From Symbiodinium kawagutii (Eukaryota > Sar > Dinophyceae > Suessiales > Symbiodiniaceae), in NCBI GenBank assembly GCA_009767595.1, contig VSDK01012371.1, positions 1 through 64,000 of the forward strand: DNA of 64,000 nucleotides, in the 5' to 3' direction. Each line of letters begins with the position of its first letter. Position 1 is the first letter of the stretch. The notes below the pieces were generated by a model. That model did not search any database. It saw only the letters and a list, made by a program, of their open reading frames with translations, and was not told the DNA's origin. This document shows, in pieces, positions 55,001-60,149 of the stretch. Made by a program: the position numbers and the translations under genes.

Positions 55001-58000
55001 AATGACGTAAGCAGCGAACGGAACTTCAACAGGATTAGTAGGTGGAAATGGATCAACAACGTGAAACTCAATTGCTTGAGTCGGGTCAAGAAGTCCATCC
55101 CAAACTCGTGCGAGCTGAACATGCCACGTCTCAGGGTCTGCAGCAGGTCGGACCGGTCTGGCAAAGGGGCACACGCGCAAACCTCGAGGAGACAGGTAAT
55201 AAGTAGCCACCAACAGAGAACGCTGGGCCTCTCCTGGAGCAACCTGGGCTGATTGACAAAACACAGGACGAAGGGCACACCGAAGCTCTTCATGCGGGCG
55301 CTCATCGACACTCCATTCATCCTGGGAGCCTCGCAAAGGAAGTCCAAGCGACGGTCGAGGGGAATGCGGAGAGCCAGTGTCATGCCCGGAAGCGAGCTTA
55401 ACCCCAGCATGACTAGCAAACCGTGTCTGAAGCAATGATGCAGCAACACTAGGGGTAGGCCGGTTGTCATCTCTTGGAAAGACCTGAATAACATAAGCTT
55501 GACCTGTCGCTCGACGATGGAGAACTTCCGGAACAACCTGTCCGTCATGAGTAACGTGACAGCTGATACGAACACCACAATAAGTCTCGACCCCGGCTGC
55601 CTCAATCAGCAATTGATCATGCACACGCTCAGGGACGGACACAGCTTCTTGCCATTCACGTAGATGGGGTCCAACACCAATGAACACGGTCAGGAGGGCA
55701 GCTGTTTGGCGTTCAAAGAAACCTTGTTCAATAACCACATGAGGCAAATCGGGATCCGGTACACTGCCTGGGGTGACAGGCTGCGGGACAACCCAAGTGA
55801 TGGAGAAAGGCAAGTTACTGTCAAAAAGGTCAGGCCATGTGCGGTGAACCTGCGACTTCCAGGTGTGTTGCAACGTGCTGAAACGGAGAATTCGACTGCT
55901 GATACAGCGGGGTGACCTCGCATGGTTGAGGAACCAACTCTTGAACACAAGGTCCCCGGACGGAACTCTGACGTCCGTTGGGCAAGCAGCCGGCACTTGA
56001 TTCGATCCAGAAGGTTCATCAATGGAAAACGAGATGGTAGGAGAGACCGAGTCAGAAGGGAAAGCATTCAACAACTCGTCCCAGGGCGTGAGTCCTTGAT
56101 CAAACACCCAATCAATGAGCGCATTGCGATGTTCCGGTGATGAAGGCGGATCAAATGCTACCTCGATGTGATCTCCAGATGCCAGTTGGTGCGTAGTGAG
56201 ATCATCAGGATACCAGGGAAATCCATTGTGCATCAAGGTAAAGGCATGCGGCATCAATCTGGCCCATGTGGCTAACATGAGTGACCCAAGCAGGTTGGTA
56301 CGTGTCAATACGGCAGCAGCGATGTGGAACGAATGAAACACCTCCGGAGGTGCCCTCCCCGCCTGCGAAGCATCGGACAGAAAAACTGCATCAAAGAGCA
56401 CTGCGGCTTCAGCTTGAGGGTCCATACGATCACCATGGCATACCACAATTACAACATTGTCGATGTGGGCATCAAGCAACGACTGCACGACATGGACACT
56501 GGCTACCGAATTTGAAGGAAACCCAATAGCCTGCTCGGCTTCTGTGATTGTCGGGCCGTGGATAGGGTCGGCCACCACAGGGGTTGGATCACATGGCATG
56601 TTGGAGTACAAAATGCGCCATAATGGCCAGTTGTCCCGAGCATGCTCCCCTGTAGTATTGGTGGTGGCATTGGACGATTCCGGATCTTCTTCATGTCGAG
56701 GATGGTCACTGCTAGCCGACGGAAGTTCTCGATGATCATCCCTAGATCTGGAACGCTCCCGCTGCATAAGCGATGCAAAATCCCCATCATCGGAGTGCAG
56801 AGGCTGTGAGAATGCATGTGGTGGCATCCACGGATGGTGACCGCCTACAACGTCATCAAGTTTGTAATCCAGAGGGACTTCACCCCAGGTCAGAGAGTCG
56901 GTGGGCAGAGTTGGGCCAAAATCCAAGGCGCCACCACCGCAACCAGGAAGCGATGCCAAAGAGGCTTGGAAAAATGGCACAAAGTCACCCTCCAACTCGT
57001 CGGAGTCATCCGCTGAAAACAAGGAGTCGGTGCTGGGGACGGAAGTTGCATCCTCATCAATGGAGTCACTGGTCTCGTGGTCACTGAAGGCATCATCTGT
57101 TTGTGTAAGCACCCCAGAAACAAAGGCGCCATTTGCAAGGAAAGGGGCCTGAAACGCATTGAAAACCTGATCATTCCTGGAATGGTCGATCAACAGGCAA
57201 GATCGATGAGGGTCCAGACAGAACGGTTCAAGCTGGGCAATACGAAACAAGTCCTTAACAGAGTTGTACTTGTAGAGGAGCACGGCACGCAACTGAGAAA
57301 GCGACCTCACAGAAAAGACCTCACAACTGAGCAGCACACCAGAATGAAACCTTGTATCACCTTGAATCAGGATCAACTGCGGAACACCGGCTGCTGCCGT
57401 CGATGGTTGTGGCTGCACTGGAAAAAGCTGGACGACCTGCCGCGGAACAATGTGGTCACTCCACAGCCAAACACATCGCAATTCCAGTTGCTGAGGTGTG
57501 AGACCTTGCAGGACACGAATGCGCCTAGGACGGAGGCACACATGCTGGCCTTCAGCGGAAAGAAACCACACATCAACGACGATCCTGCGGTTGCGAGGTG
57601 ACGAATTGACTGCATCGATCATCGGGGTCCAGTCAACTACCGACTGAACATGCAATGCCTGAATGATTGCTTCGAGCTTTTGCAACCGGTGTTGAGATCT
57701 AGAGGCTGCACACGGAAACACGCTGGCAGCACACTGACTGGCTTCCACACCGAAATCCAAGGCAGGCAGTCCATGATTTAGCCAACGGCGAACGATCTGC
57801 CTAGTGAGGTGTGCTGAGCAAACCTGACCATCAAGATGCCAGAGGTTCCTACACAGCGAGTGAAGGGACTCCAACGGTGCAACAAACACAAGGGAGTCAC
57901 GCTGCCAACAGCAATGCACAGAAACCTGAGAACTGAATCGTACCTGAGTGGACGGCTTGCGACTGCGGGGTCCTCGAATGCACGAAGGCTGAATCAGATG

Positions 58001-59806
58001 GGGTCGGATAGTGCAATCATCTTGCCATACCTCATCATCACCTCGAGGGGAACTTGAGGAGGTTGAGGACCACCACGTAGGGGGTGCTATAGTACACCGA
58101 TTCGAGGAAGGAGAGAGCTCCTGGTCAACAGCCACCATGGCCGGGGCTAGAGCCTGTGACTCAGCTGTCCCCTGACAGCCGGGTTGCTCAGCCACCTGAG
58201 GCATGGGTAAGGAACTTGAAGAAGCGGTAGACCTCGGAGAATGAAGCATCTCATCAGGATGGGGTCCATGGAGTTGCAAAAACGTGCCTTCATCAACTTC
58301 ATAGCACTGTGATGCCCCAAATGGCCCATGTGAGACGGCTGGAGGCACTAGTCGGTTCGATACGCTGTCGCCGGCTCTAATGGCTCCTTGTCCTTCTCCT
58401 TCTCTTTGTGTCGTTGTGTCTTCTCCCTTGGCTTCAAGTGATGCTGTGCCACTTTTCCTGGAGAGCCGGGTGACCTGAACGGAGCCGGGGTGATATGGGT
58501 CCTGGCTGCTTGTGGGGGATTGGGCGGAGGGCCACCAGGGAGGTCTTCCTCCATTTCGACCTCTTCGTCCTCCACACCGTCGTCGATCAACTGCGGTATC
58601 TGTTCTGCCATCTGTCCAAGAGCGGCAGTCAGCTGCTGCAGCTGTCCCATATCGACTGGGGTGTCGATGTCTCCCATTGCGCTTTCTGTTGCTTGGGGCT
58701 GGGCAATCAGCGATTGGGAGGCCTCGCGCACCTCGGCTTTGATTCTCTCGAGTTCGGTCAGCTTCTGGTTGAAACTCTCGAGAAGATCTCCTCGATGTTG
58801 CTGGTAGTGTTGCACGTGAAGCATCACTTTGGTGTGCACACCATCGAGGAACTGTTTCCACTCCAAGTCCAAGGCCTGGATCCTTCTGGACAGGGACTGA
58901 GCCTGGTTTCGGGCTCTGTTCAACTTGTTGATGTGTCCGTGGTTCAACATCTTGGTGGCTGAATGTTGGCTGGCTTTCTCTTCCAACTGCCCAAGATGTT
59001 GGACTAACTCCTGTGGTAGGACACCAAGCTTCTGCAAAGCTCGATAGTGGGTGATCAGCTGTTGCTCTTCTTCCGTGAGCACCGATGATGCACTCGTCGT
59101 CGATGCTGGAACCGTCGGAGGGTGAGGCAATGCTGGTGCAGGTGGAAGGGGCAAGTCGTCCTTGGTCTCCTGCTCTTGCTCGGAGCGAGTCTTGGTGTGT
59201 GGAGTGGTTGGCACCCAGGGAACCTTGGCTGGGAAGACTGTCCATGGCCCTTGGTCGGACTCCTCCGACGTAGCCCCTGATCCCTTGCTGCTGGTAGACT
59301 TGCCCTTCTCGGAGTCTTTGGCCTGGGGGTGCTTGTTCGCTGGGCGATGACGGCTGGGTCGCCGTGCCTTGCTGCGATGCCATGTCACCCCCCCGTGCTT
59401 TTTGCACTCTCTGCAAATATCTGCTGTATGAGAGTTCTGAACTTGACATTGTCCGCACATCCACGTCATCTTTTCCGAAGCACTTTGAAGCGAAGAGTAA
59501 TCCCTCGGATTCCAGGAATGGTGAAAACGAAGTTTCCCCAATGCACGATGAATCCGCTTCGAACTCACCCGCTTCTGACAAGCAGCAGAAGCCTTGCGCA
59601 GCACTCTGCGAGCTCGTAGTCGCCCTCGACGAAGAGCTCTGTGCCAAGCTGGTTCTGTCGCTGCCGGAACAGAAAGCCGCAACAACGTGGATGAAGACAA
59701 AAAGGGTGCCGAGCGCTCTCGCAAACATGCAATGCAAGCGCGCCCTAGGGTTACAGCTAAACCCACAGGACGGGGGATACCGCCCAGCAGGTCAGAGCCA
59801 AACGCC

Positions 59807-59842
<36 letters not shown>

Positions 59843-60110
59843 ATATGTATATATACACACATACATACATTGTACATACATGTTCACATCATTTCACACC
59901 TATCTGCCAATACACAAGCATGAAATCTTCAAATCAATGCATATAATGCAGGTAGTATCATGCCCTAGCCTTCCAGTTATATGTAACTCGGGAACCCCTG
60001 GCGTGGGTATGGTTACCCACTATGAAGGGAACAGGAAGGGTAGGGATAAGTCCATGGTAGCTGATATGGACGCGCCTCGGGGATAAAGCCAGTGGCAGTC
60101 AACTCATCTC
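33871..60110 (-). CDS. Copy A: multi-exon Cys/Trp-rich repeat protein gene with LINE in an intron
   Basis: About eighteen exons over 26 kb, homologous throughout to copy B. Domains run in the same order: GDELTATGF, FTSITG, FNRTMSF, VLSKQ, hydrophobic leader with AYETWHLVD, VVPETTVEL, four Cys/Trp-rich domains, Arg-triplet/Ser/Pro region, MNNYGG, Ala/Gly hydrophobic segment, then a unique RRRRFGD tail with two cysteines (ACEQC) and a stop at 33871. The gene probably makes a secreted or surface protein, by inference from the leader and the paired cysteines. Its first recognised intron is enlarged to 11.6 kb by a full-length LINE. Copy A and B proteins have diverged substantially, so the duplication is not recent. 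More 5' exons may lie beyond the window. Confidence 0.6.
34188..34390. repeat. CTTACGC heptamer cluster
   Basis: Ten CTTACGC heptamers in about 200 bases. They fall into two similar blocks (about 34190-34245 and 34333-34388), each with AGCTTACGC spacing and a GCGACCGC core. It lies in the copy A intron between exons 17 and 18. A weaker GCCTACGC set is at about 46150-46220. Confidence 0.75.
34692..34803. repeat. Repeat family 2 element
   Basis: GGCAGTGGGTCAAAACCCTG at the left and TTGACTCATAGCCA at the right form imperfect inverted ends; the inside has CCCCTGGTTCCCTCC and TTTTCCCTATTATTG. It is in the copy A-specific GA-AG intron. Confidence 0.7.
34871..34964 (-). CDS. Copy A exon 17: Ala/Gly-rich hydrophobic segment
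   Basis: Reads YNAVPAQKPVNVAMYAAGGA, then VAGAVVGAGAM. The small-residue hydrophobic run could be a glycine-zipper-like membrane segment. The acceptor is GACCAG|GCTAC. The donor GCTAT|GAACC is of GA type, required by the in-frame join to exon 18. Confidence 0.7.
35484..35618 (-). CDS. Copy A exon 16: RRRRT..YGYA and MNNYGG
   Basis: Reads DADLRRRRTIPEQPYGYANR, then PAMMNNYGGTMPQQTPYGYS. It corresponds to copy B exons 17, 18 and the start of 19, which are separated there by two introns. The 3' end near 35484 is approximate. Confidence 0.7.
36221..36547 (-). CDS. Copy A exon 15: Arg-triplet/Ser/Pro low-complexity exon
   Basis: Reads TCDATTRRLSSRRRGGSWGS, a Ser-rich run, repeated PRRRSYSAP/PRRRSPPSP units, a proline block and RRRTTSLNGQSYATSPRRRF. 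The donor is CCCAG|GTGAC. Copy B splits this exon into 15 and 16. It is likely disordered and strongly basic. The region is GC-rich, unlike its flanks. Confidence 0.7.
37140..37248 (-). CDS. Copy A exon 14: second half of Cys/Trp domain 4
   Basis: Reads EWCCDSWCYVNSTCPIAKKS, then WLGTGYYFSYETCAL, after the acceptor CCCAG|GAATGG. It matches copy B exon 14. The 3' end is approximate. Confidence 0.75.
37450..38085 (-). CDS. Copy A exon 13: long exon with Cys/Trp domains 2 to 4
   Basis: A 636-base exon: VDTWCCANWCYVDKECPSAI, LLFWSDHVCVDDPALMLQCP, CNCLDATMPSELLESLGLNL, YGRQCGPHDAEVCDKTYP, AMWCCTSWCWVSANCPRARA, ECRGQLPTGTFDGKGNFSAD, YGSSCSAWDSVDCQAVW and NEAW. It equals the 3' part of copy B exon 10 plus exons 11, 12 and 13, so three copy B introns are absent. 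The acceptor is GCGAG|GTTGA. It is the strongest coding evidence in copy A. Confidence 0.85.
38890..38968 (-). CDS. Copy A exon 12: first half of Cys/Trp domain 2
   Basis: Reads KFSNSYGSACGAWDMMNCAT, then NYRPDQ. The acceptor is CTCAG|GAAAT and the donor CAG|GCTGCC, a GC type. It joins exon 13 in phase 0 as RPDQ|VDTW; copy B encodes RPDQVDTW without a break. Confidence 0.8.
39050..39250. repeat. (TA)n-rich tract
   Basis: ATATATATAT runs and TACATATA units in the copy A intron between exons 11 and 12. Confidence 0.75.
39611..39650 (-). CDS. Copy A exon 11: FNAAMK micro-exon
   Basis: A 40-base exon reading KDKSGIFNAAMK, between CATCAG|GTAAAG and ATGAAAGC|GCAACC (GC donor). It matches CKNVGSLFNSAMKNKF inside copy B exon 10. 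Both flanking introns are missing in copy B. Confidence 0.7.
40283..40363 (-). CDS. Copy A exon 10: YAAC..CQW exon
   Basis: Reads YAACRSFAPVSPCQWTAVAA, then ELDPCA. The acceptor is CCAAG|GCTATG and the donor GCAT|GTACCG. It matches the start of copy B exon 10 (YAACNSVPAPSTCKWTDVAK). Confidence 0.75.
40440..40640 (+). pseudogene. Plus-strand coding-like fragments
   Basis: GAKLFVEECQRLFHGHP and, in another frame, INYAAIYAACSKDFFSQVLG then SKANNRPWR. It is protein-like but interrupted, inside a copy A intron. Unknown family. Confidence 0.25.
41325..41434. repeat. MITE-like family 1, copy 9
   Basis: GGTGGTTTCTCAAAATAGGG at the left and CCCGTATTTTGAGAAACCAC at the right, with a duplicated TGGTGGC just outside, in a copy A intron. 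Confidence 0.85.
41897..41983 (-). CDS. Copy A exon 9: second half of Cys/Trp domain 1
   Basis: Reads EWCCRPWCYASAECPDAYQS, then QAMPGQYF. The acceptor CGCCAG|GGGAA joins exon 8 as NITTG|EWCC in phase 1. The donor TTTA|GTTGC is at the same codon as in copy B. Confidence 0.75.
42100..42870. other. Intronic stretch without a recognised gene
   Basis: Part of the copy A-specific intron between exons 8 and 9. No repeat family or coding block stands out. Confidence 0.4.
43042..43120 (-). CDS. Copy A exon 8: first half of Cys/Trp domain 1
   Basis: Reads KGQNYGTQCGAWDEPNCGTL, then WGNITTG. The donor is ACAG|GTGCG. The acceptor is placed at TTTGAG|AAAGG, the simplest solution that avoids an upstream in-frame stop; the start is less certain than the end. 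Confidence 0.7.
43337..43429 (-). CDS. Copy A exon 7: VVPETTVEL exon
   Basis: Reads VVPETTVELQELSGAVPSNC, then NCQTGLSLPTE. The acceptor is GTCGAG|GTGGT. It continues exon 6 in phase 0 (YYGEQ|VVPE). The donor is placed at GAG|GTCTC. Confidence 0.65.
43717..43974 (-). CDS. Copy A exon 6: hydrophobic leader, TWHLVD and ITFK block
   Basis: From an ATG at 43974 it reads MFTCTTILSLLAIIADAYET, then WHLVDLAQVVCPKPSYPGAP, GINYTSELQVDAPH and IRASKQAMSITFKVEDYYGE. The first 17 residues look like a signal peptide, so the gene, or a second promoter, may start here. If so, the exons further 5' belong to another gene. Copy B encodes this in two exons (5 and 6). The donor is GAGCAG|GTGGG. Confidence 0.7.
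44620..44710 (-). CDS. Possible copy A exon 5: Cys-rich segment
   Basis: At the place where copy B has its compact Cys-rich segment, two overlapping minus frames are cysteine-rich: one reads TVCTQCSWQMQMLC, the other GKCKCFARLCPLMCKSCMQK followed by a GT donor. Neither aligns well with copy B, so the exon is only suspected. Confidence 0.25.
45063..45102 (-). CDS. Copy A exon 4: VLSKQ micro-exon
   Basis: A 40-base exon reading VLSKQEFATKEET, between TTTCAG|GTGCT and ACAG|GTAGT. In copy B the homologous exon runs on into the Cys-rich segment. Confidence 0.65.
45512..45622. repeat. MITE-like family 1, copy 10
   Basis: GGGGTTTTCTTAAGTCATAG at the left and GGTTTGAAAACCACC at the right, in the copy A intron between exons 3 and 4. 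Confidence 0.7.
46448..46510 (-). CDS. Copy A exon 3: FNRTMSF exon
   Basis: A 63-base exon reading ADIALAEEFNRTMSFKPELF(L), between CTGAG|GCAGA and TTG|GTGCC. The size and edges are identical to copy B exon 3. Confidence 0.75.
46931..47053. repeat. Repeat family 2, best copy
   Basis: TGGCTGTGGGTCAAAACC at the left and TTGACCCATAGCCA at the right form clear inverted ends about 120 bp apart; the inside has CCCCGGTTCCCCTATCATTA. Confidence 0.75.
47157..47275. repeat. MITE-like family 1, copy 11
   Basis: GATGATTTCTCAGAATAGGG at the left, GGGGGTCCCCCATTCTGG at the right; one inner CCTCAAAATGGC block is duplicated. Confidence 0.7.
47371..47920. repeat. TGATA pentanucleotide satellite
   Basis: About 550 bases of TGATA with TGAAA, TGATT, TGATACGA and TGGTA variants arranged in a higher-order pattern. 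The long minus-strand frame of Ile/Ser/Tyr/His repeats arises only from the five-base unit. Confidence 0.95.
48396..48444 (-). CDS. Copy A exon 2: FTSITG exon
   Basis: A 49-base exon reading GYKPPLKVTFTSITGA. The acceptor is ACTCAG|GGCTA and the donor GCAG|GACGG (GA). It is the first copy A exon 3' of the LINE. Confidence 0.65.
48714..48740. repeat. (AAAT)n at the LINE 3' end
   Basis: AATTAAATAAATAAATAAAT directly abuts the LINE 3' end. The same unit abuts the 5' end at 59808-59844. Confidence 0.85.
48810..52187 (-). CDS. LINE reverse transcriptase, C2H2 fingers and C5-methyltransferase-like domain
   Basis: About 1,125 codons, opening at a TTG with no upstream in-frame ATG, so translation probably enters by a -1 shift from the preceding ORF or a base has been lost. 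RT motifs: KAPGPSGLP (about 52085), FFDLRSAF with the first catalytic Asp (about 51700), GTRPGDPIGDILFN (about 51430), SFVDDVAVVV with the FVDD box (about 51270). Two zinc fingers follow: CDQCDRQFASRKALAVHARS (about 50215-50280) and CSVCLRYFHCRKRLYDHLSH (about 50100-50170). The C-terminal domain (about 49700-49000) has FSGYRRFNDLQW, GGGPPCESVSAARF, AFVEHPQFPTW and CALGTPMKKPT, in the order of cytosine-5 methyltransferase motifs I, IV, VI and VIII. Motif I lacks the usual glycines and motif IV has Glu after the Cys, so activity is uncertain. Confidence 0.8.
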   Translation of the reverse strand: MGRLSTAIVDLDCLPDEWTILDSLRSLKRGKAPGPSGLPPAVLKAGGPVLAKQLTILMAKAAVSTKEPLSWKGGKLVPLYKGKLPPWQPQAYRSIFVSDYVAKIYHKHIRTQLVALWERSISAFQCGGRRAHGPDMAHHFVESHQLWARVSRCASAVVFFDLRSAFYSVLRQAVVPGLPCEPSLFASLLRDGIAAHAIPDFLAQMVDDHATVGLSDHMASILKDAMLNTHFIVDGLDFPCRTTRGTRPGDPIGDILFNLTMSLILRDFRSAVGAQSSLCWMGDPALTHDFTSAVELPSAGFGDVSFVDDVAVVVHTPTTQGLPAAVQVIVDSMVTAAATRGLQVNLDPGKSEVLLHPTGSGTRPFKAQLALDQNFLRWNEGQRSIKCVHSYKHLGVWTQANGSHRCEVIARGSACLQSWGPLARSFYFYSKRAVSEKVKVQVFRSLSVSKLLYSVHVWTSSADSDFTRLQNYLYKPLRSMARRTWPGASYASLTTVDLCGLVGLMAPVDLIHAARLRYFTRLLRICPAVFWAFLWQVRQVDSSWLALCRSSFEWFLRFYPHQVPLSVTSFLEEWISFIRLDSGWKGRVKAAAWSAHCYRQAQAEAKYWDHRFRFRVASLGVSLPPPDVPPPSVTHTWTCDQCDRQFASRKALAVHARSIHGYRPLARHFAAGEGCSVCLRYFHCRKRLYDHLSHMPRCLAGLQAVFPPMAEEDAQLLDEADAQHAKALRSKGWVASKAFLAVLPWFGPPLPEAGSADAHAMFRKWQARIPQPGDAFMQLGGRCDQVMAAAAATPEVVPMFAGPAFLLQSFVGAERGDGRLSRHNLAREYARLHLRCVVVVHFFSGYRRFNDLQWCLESADWPSSLHVFVISVDMCMQRQAADLASSASCDFWVRQIRSGQVIAAGGGPPCESVSAARFLPGGPRPLRSHDEPFGLPALTAREWRQTAVGSRLMRFGAEVVLELAAAGGCAFVEHPQFPTWALEHNPASYWSWPQMFTLRRFECIDVISFDQCALGTPMKKPTTLMLCRLRSFAHAVQGCGHAGRCHHPPGAHVALGGRDEAGDFRTAIAKVYPAKLNQLLSQAIREFILDRYGDVAVPDLFPPELEVFRVGTFMDHHVVQPDFHG
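52016..58249 (-). CDS. LINE ORF2 N-terminal part: RNase H and AP endonuclease
   Basis: About 2,077 codons from the first ATG after ORF1 (58249); the frame is open further back to 59737, overlapping ORF1. The first 1,200 or so residues are uncharacterised, with Ser/Pro-rich and acidic stretches (DSIDEDATSVPSTDSLFSAD, about 57060). RNase H spans about 54270-53838: YTDGSAG (Asp), DNIAGELSAF (Glu), VVRPDLALTT (Asp) and HPWNDLADTLAKWG (His/Asp). The AP endonuclease follows at about 53620-52790: TANVLALD, GLQETRTKSGRF, VVLLCDANAP, RRDYVCVSRQWE and DHEDHLPVRV. The frame ends at 52016 inside the RT region, 172 bases past the start of the RT frame, so full ORF2 needs a frame change. RNase H lying upstream of the endonuclease is unusual for LINEs. 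Confidence 0.8.
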   Translation of the reverse strand: MLHSPRSTASSSSLPMPQVAEQPGCQGTAESQALAPAMVAVDQELSPSSNRCTIAPPTWWSSTSSSSPRGDDEVWQDDCTIRPHLIQPSCIRGPRSRKPSTQVRFSSQVSVHCCWQRDSLVFVAPLESLHSLCRNLWHLDGQVCSAHLTRQIVRRWLNHGLPALDFGVEASQCAASVFPCAASRSQHRLQKLEAIIQALHVQSVVDWTPMIDAVNSSPRNRRIVVDVWFLSAEGQHVCLRPRRIRVLQGLTPQQLELRCVWLWSDHIVPRQVVQLFPVQPQPSTAAAGVPQLILIQGDTRFHSGVLLSCEVFSVRSLSQLRAVLLYKYNSVKDLFRIAQLEPFCLDPHRSCLLIDHSRNDQVFNAFQAPFLANGAFVSGVLTQTDDAFSDHETSDSIDEDATSVPSTDSLFSADDSDELEGDFVPFFQASLASLPGCGGGALDFGPTLPTDSLTWGEVPLDYKLDDVVGGHHPWMPPHAFSQPLHSDDGDFASLMQRERSRSRDDHRELPSASSDHPRHEEDPESSNATTNTTGEHARDNWPLWRILYSNMPCDPTPVVADPIHGPTITEAEQAIGFPSNSVASVHVVQSLLDAHIDNVVIVVCHGDRMDPQAEAAVLFDAVFLSDASQAGRAPPEVFHSFHIAAAVLTRTNLLGSLMLATWARLMPHAFTLMHNGFPWYPDDLTTHQLASGDHIEVAFDPPSSPEHRNALIDWVFDQGLTPWDELLNAFPSDSVSPTISFSIDEPSGSNQVPAACPTDVRVPSGDLVFKSWFLNHARSPRCISSRILRFSTLQHTWKSQVHRTWPDLFDSNLPFSITWVVPQPVTPGSVPDPDLPHVVIEQGFFERQTAALLTVFIGVGPHLREWQEAVSVPERVHDQLLIEAAGVETYCGVRISCHVTHDGQVVPEVLHRRATGQAYVIQVFPRDDNRPTPSVAASLLQTRFASHAGVKLASGHDTGSPHSPRPSLGLPLRGSQDEWSVDERPHEELRCALRPVFCQSAQVAPGEAQRSLLVATYYLSPRGLRVCPFARPVRPAADPETWHVQLARVWDGLLDPTQAIEFHVVDPFPPTNPVEVPFAAYVIVSQHPEPGLVPVLVTLLEEGHYLHTAVIVEQLATERHLVTAVGQQQQCYGQLVASPCVVSYGAVVLSNLQPTPLPPGAGVLLAMFPYFAPAATSATSDDATPVSSAPALPPSWWPSAPAGGLPGSASTVAPPLDSGATSAASSAPLASSSSWSASAMQPPLSWAPVTLTLDALIPPSRLSGVAVGGAPAVDDFKPGFHLFESQDVLLRALSTVELPFGDLPDGLRLQASTYHALLSPAPLGSTTWIELYTDGSAGPDRAGWSVVLVRTDGHASEVLGSLAGTAQLDPQHGLWMGADSVDNIAGELSAFLVANLAVARMFPNEACVVRPDLALTTWLGAHQRTCSSHPALAQLCRVLGRHNRSHMSISEVRGHTGHPWNDLADTLAKWGCQVDIPSGSFSLGSLADLVRDLPLLRWLWLQTDAASLSTALPTLIDQQYLQFEPSHRRVQCPKLSNHLSRSLDLRLSLTAVTANVLALDPDVVIQQVGRSRAERTIRLDQQFHEAGAHIVGLQETRTKSGRFVSDHYLILASGCDPGPGAPLGCELWCHKELPVLVDNSGTRLAVAKFKPCVVFDDPRRLGVLFSHSTMDFAVAVLHAPCVGRTTSYEQAVEWWNATSELVRRFPSGCPVVLLCDANAPLASQATDQFGLHGSEPSNAQGLRFEAFLQDHDLLVPSTFERWRSGQTTTWTHPSGATLRRDYVCVSRQWESLVHSSSVIADYDNCFDHEDHLPVRVTLAGWIAAAPVSQGVPWDDQLLVCPERCAQFQAALESLPLPTWDVGVDAHSGVFEAQLMQLGQQFFTSKRKKRNRPTLSPATIEYVRFKRSVLDFGRACGLMRDPLFRTELRALERDVRDRVHTDQTTFFDTWLQQMQQDGALGNFKEVHRKLLRLGGRRAKTGQSGPRPLPLLKDGMEVVDSYAKQQKLWMRQFGDLEAGAPLSWDAFQQLSLTLTVSRMSGPSWIAFALLNVARLLDPRDFHQLCSKLAALSSPSSSPS
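58348..59469 (-). CDS. LINE ORF1: RanBP2-type zinc finger and coiled-coil protein
   Basis: From the ATG at 59469, MTWMCGQCQVQNSHTADICR begins the protein; with the following EC it forms a W-x-C-x2-C-x10-C-x2-C zinc finger, normally RNA- or ubiquitin-binding. Next come a Ser/Lys-rich linker, a Pro-rich stretch, a predicted helical region with heptad character (about residues 130-250), an acidic block EDEEVEMEEDL and a basic C-terminus. The likely role is binding LINE RNA. The frame is open about 136 codons upstream through the AAAT repeat, but that part is probably untranslated. A stop at 58350-58348 is followed 99 bases later by the first ATG of ORF2. Confidence 0.7.
   Translation of the reverse strand: MTWMCGQCQVQNSHTADICRECKKHGGVTWHRSKARRPSRHRPANKHPQAKDSEKGKSTSSKGSGATSEESDQGPWTVFPAKVPWVPTTPHTKTRSEQEQETKDDLPLPPAPALPHPPTVPASTTSASSVLTEEEQQLITHYRALQKLGVLPQELVQHLGQLEEKASQHSATKMLNHGHINKLNRARNQAQSLSRRIQALDLEWKQFLDGVHTKVMLHVQHYQQHRGDLLESFNQKLTELERIKAEVREASQSLIAQPQATESAMGDIDTPVDMGQLQQLTAALGQMAEQIPQLIDDGVEDEEVEMEEDLPGGPPPNPPQAARTHITPAPFRSPGSPGKVAQHHLKPREKTQRHKEKEKDKEPLEPATAYRTD
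59808..59844. repeat. (AAAT)n at the LINE 5' end
   Basis: TAAATAAATAAATAAATAAA abuts the 5' end of the LINE. With 48714-48740 it brackets the element. Confidence 0.85.
60076..60110 (-). CDS. Copy A exon 1 (first recognised): GDELTATGF micro-exon
   Basis: A 35-base exon reading GDELTATGFIPE, between CTCTCAG|GAGAT and CCGAG|GCGCG (GC donor). It matches the 3' half of copy B exon 1 (QGDELAATGFVPK), which continues upstream without a break. The next 5' exon was not found. Confidence 0.6.
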
Positions 60111-60149
60111 CTGAGAGGCGATCGTCGCTGCTACAACGTTGGTGGTTGA

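Larger units (their letters stand above)
48741..59807 (-). mobile_element. Full-length LINE retrotransposon with RNase H, APE, RT and methyltransferase-like domain
   Basis: A non-LTR element of about 11.07 kb, read 59807 to 48741. Features in order: ORF1 (zinc finger, coiled coil), a long uncharacterised region, RNase H, AP endonuclease, reverse transcriptase, two C2H2 fingers and a C-terminal methyltransferase-like domain. No LTRs are seen. Catalytic residues of RNase H, endonuclease and RT are present and the frames are open for kilobases, so it is young or still constrained. (AAAT)n borders both ends; the 3' untranslated tail is only about 70 bases. Its GC content is clearly higher than the surrounding intron. 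It lies in a copy A intron in the same orientation as the gene. Confidence 0.85.

Noticed and set aside
58350-59737. Upstream 460-odd codons of the ORF2 frame
   Set aside because: This stretch overlaps ORF1 in another frame and is compositionally odd (Ser/Arg/Gln-rich). ORF1 carries the zinc finger and coiled coil, so the upstream ORF2 frame is treated as a shadow.
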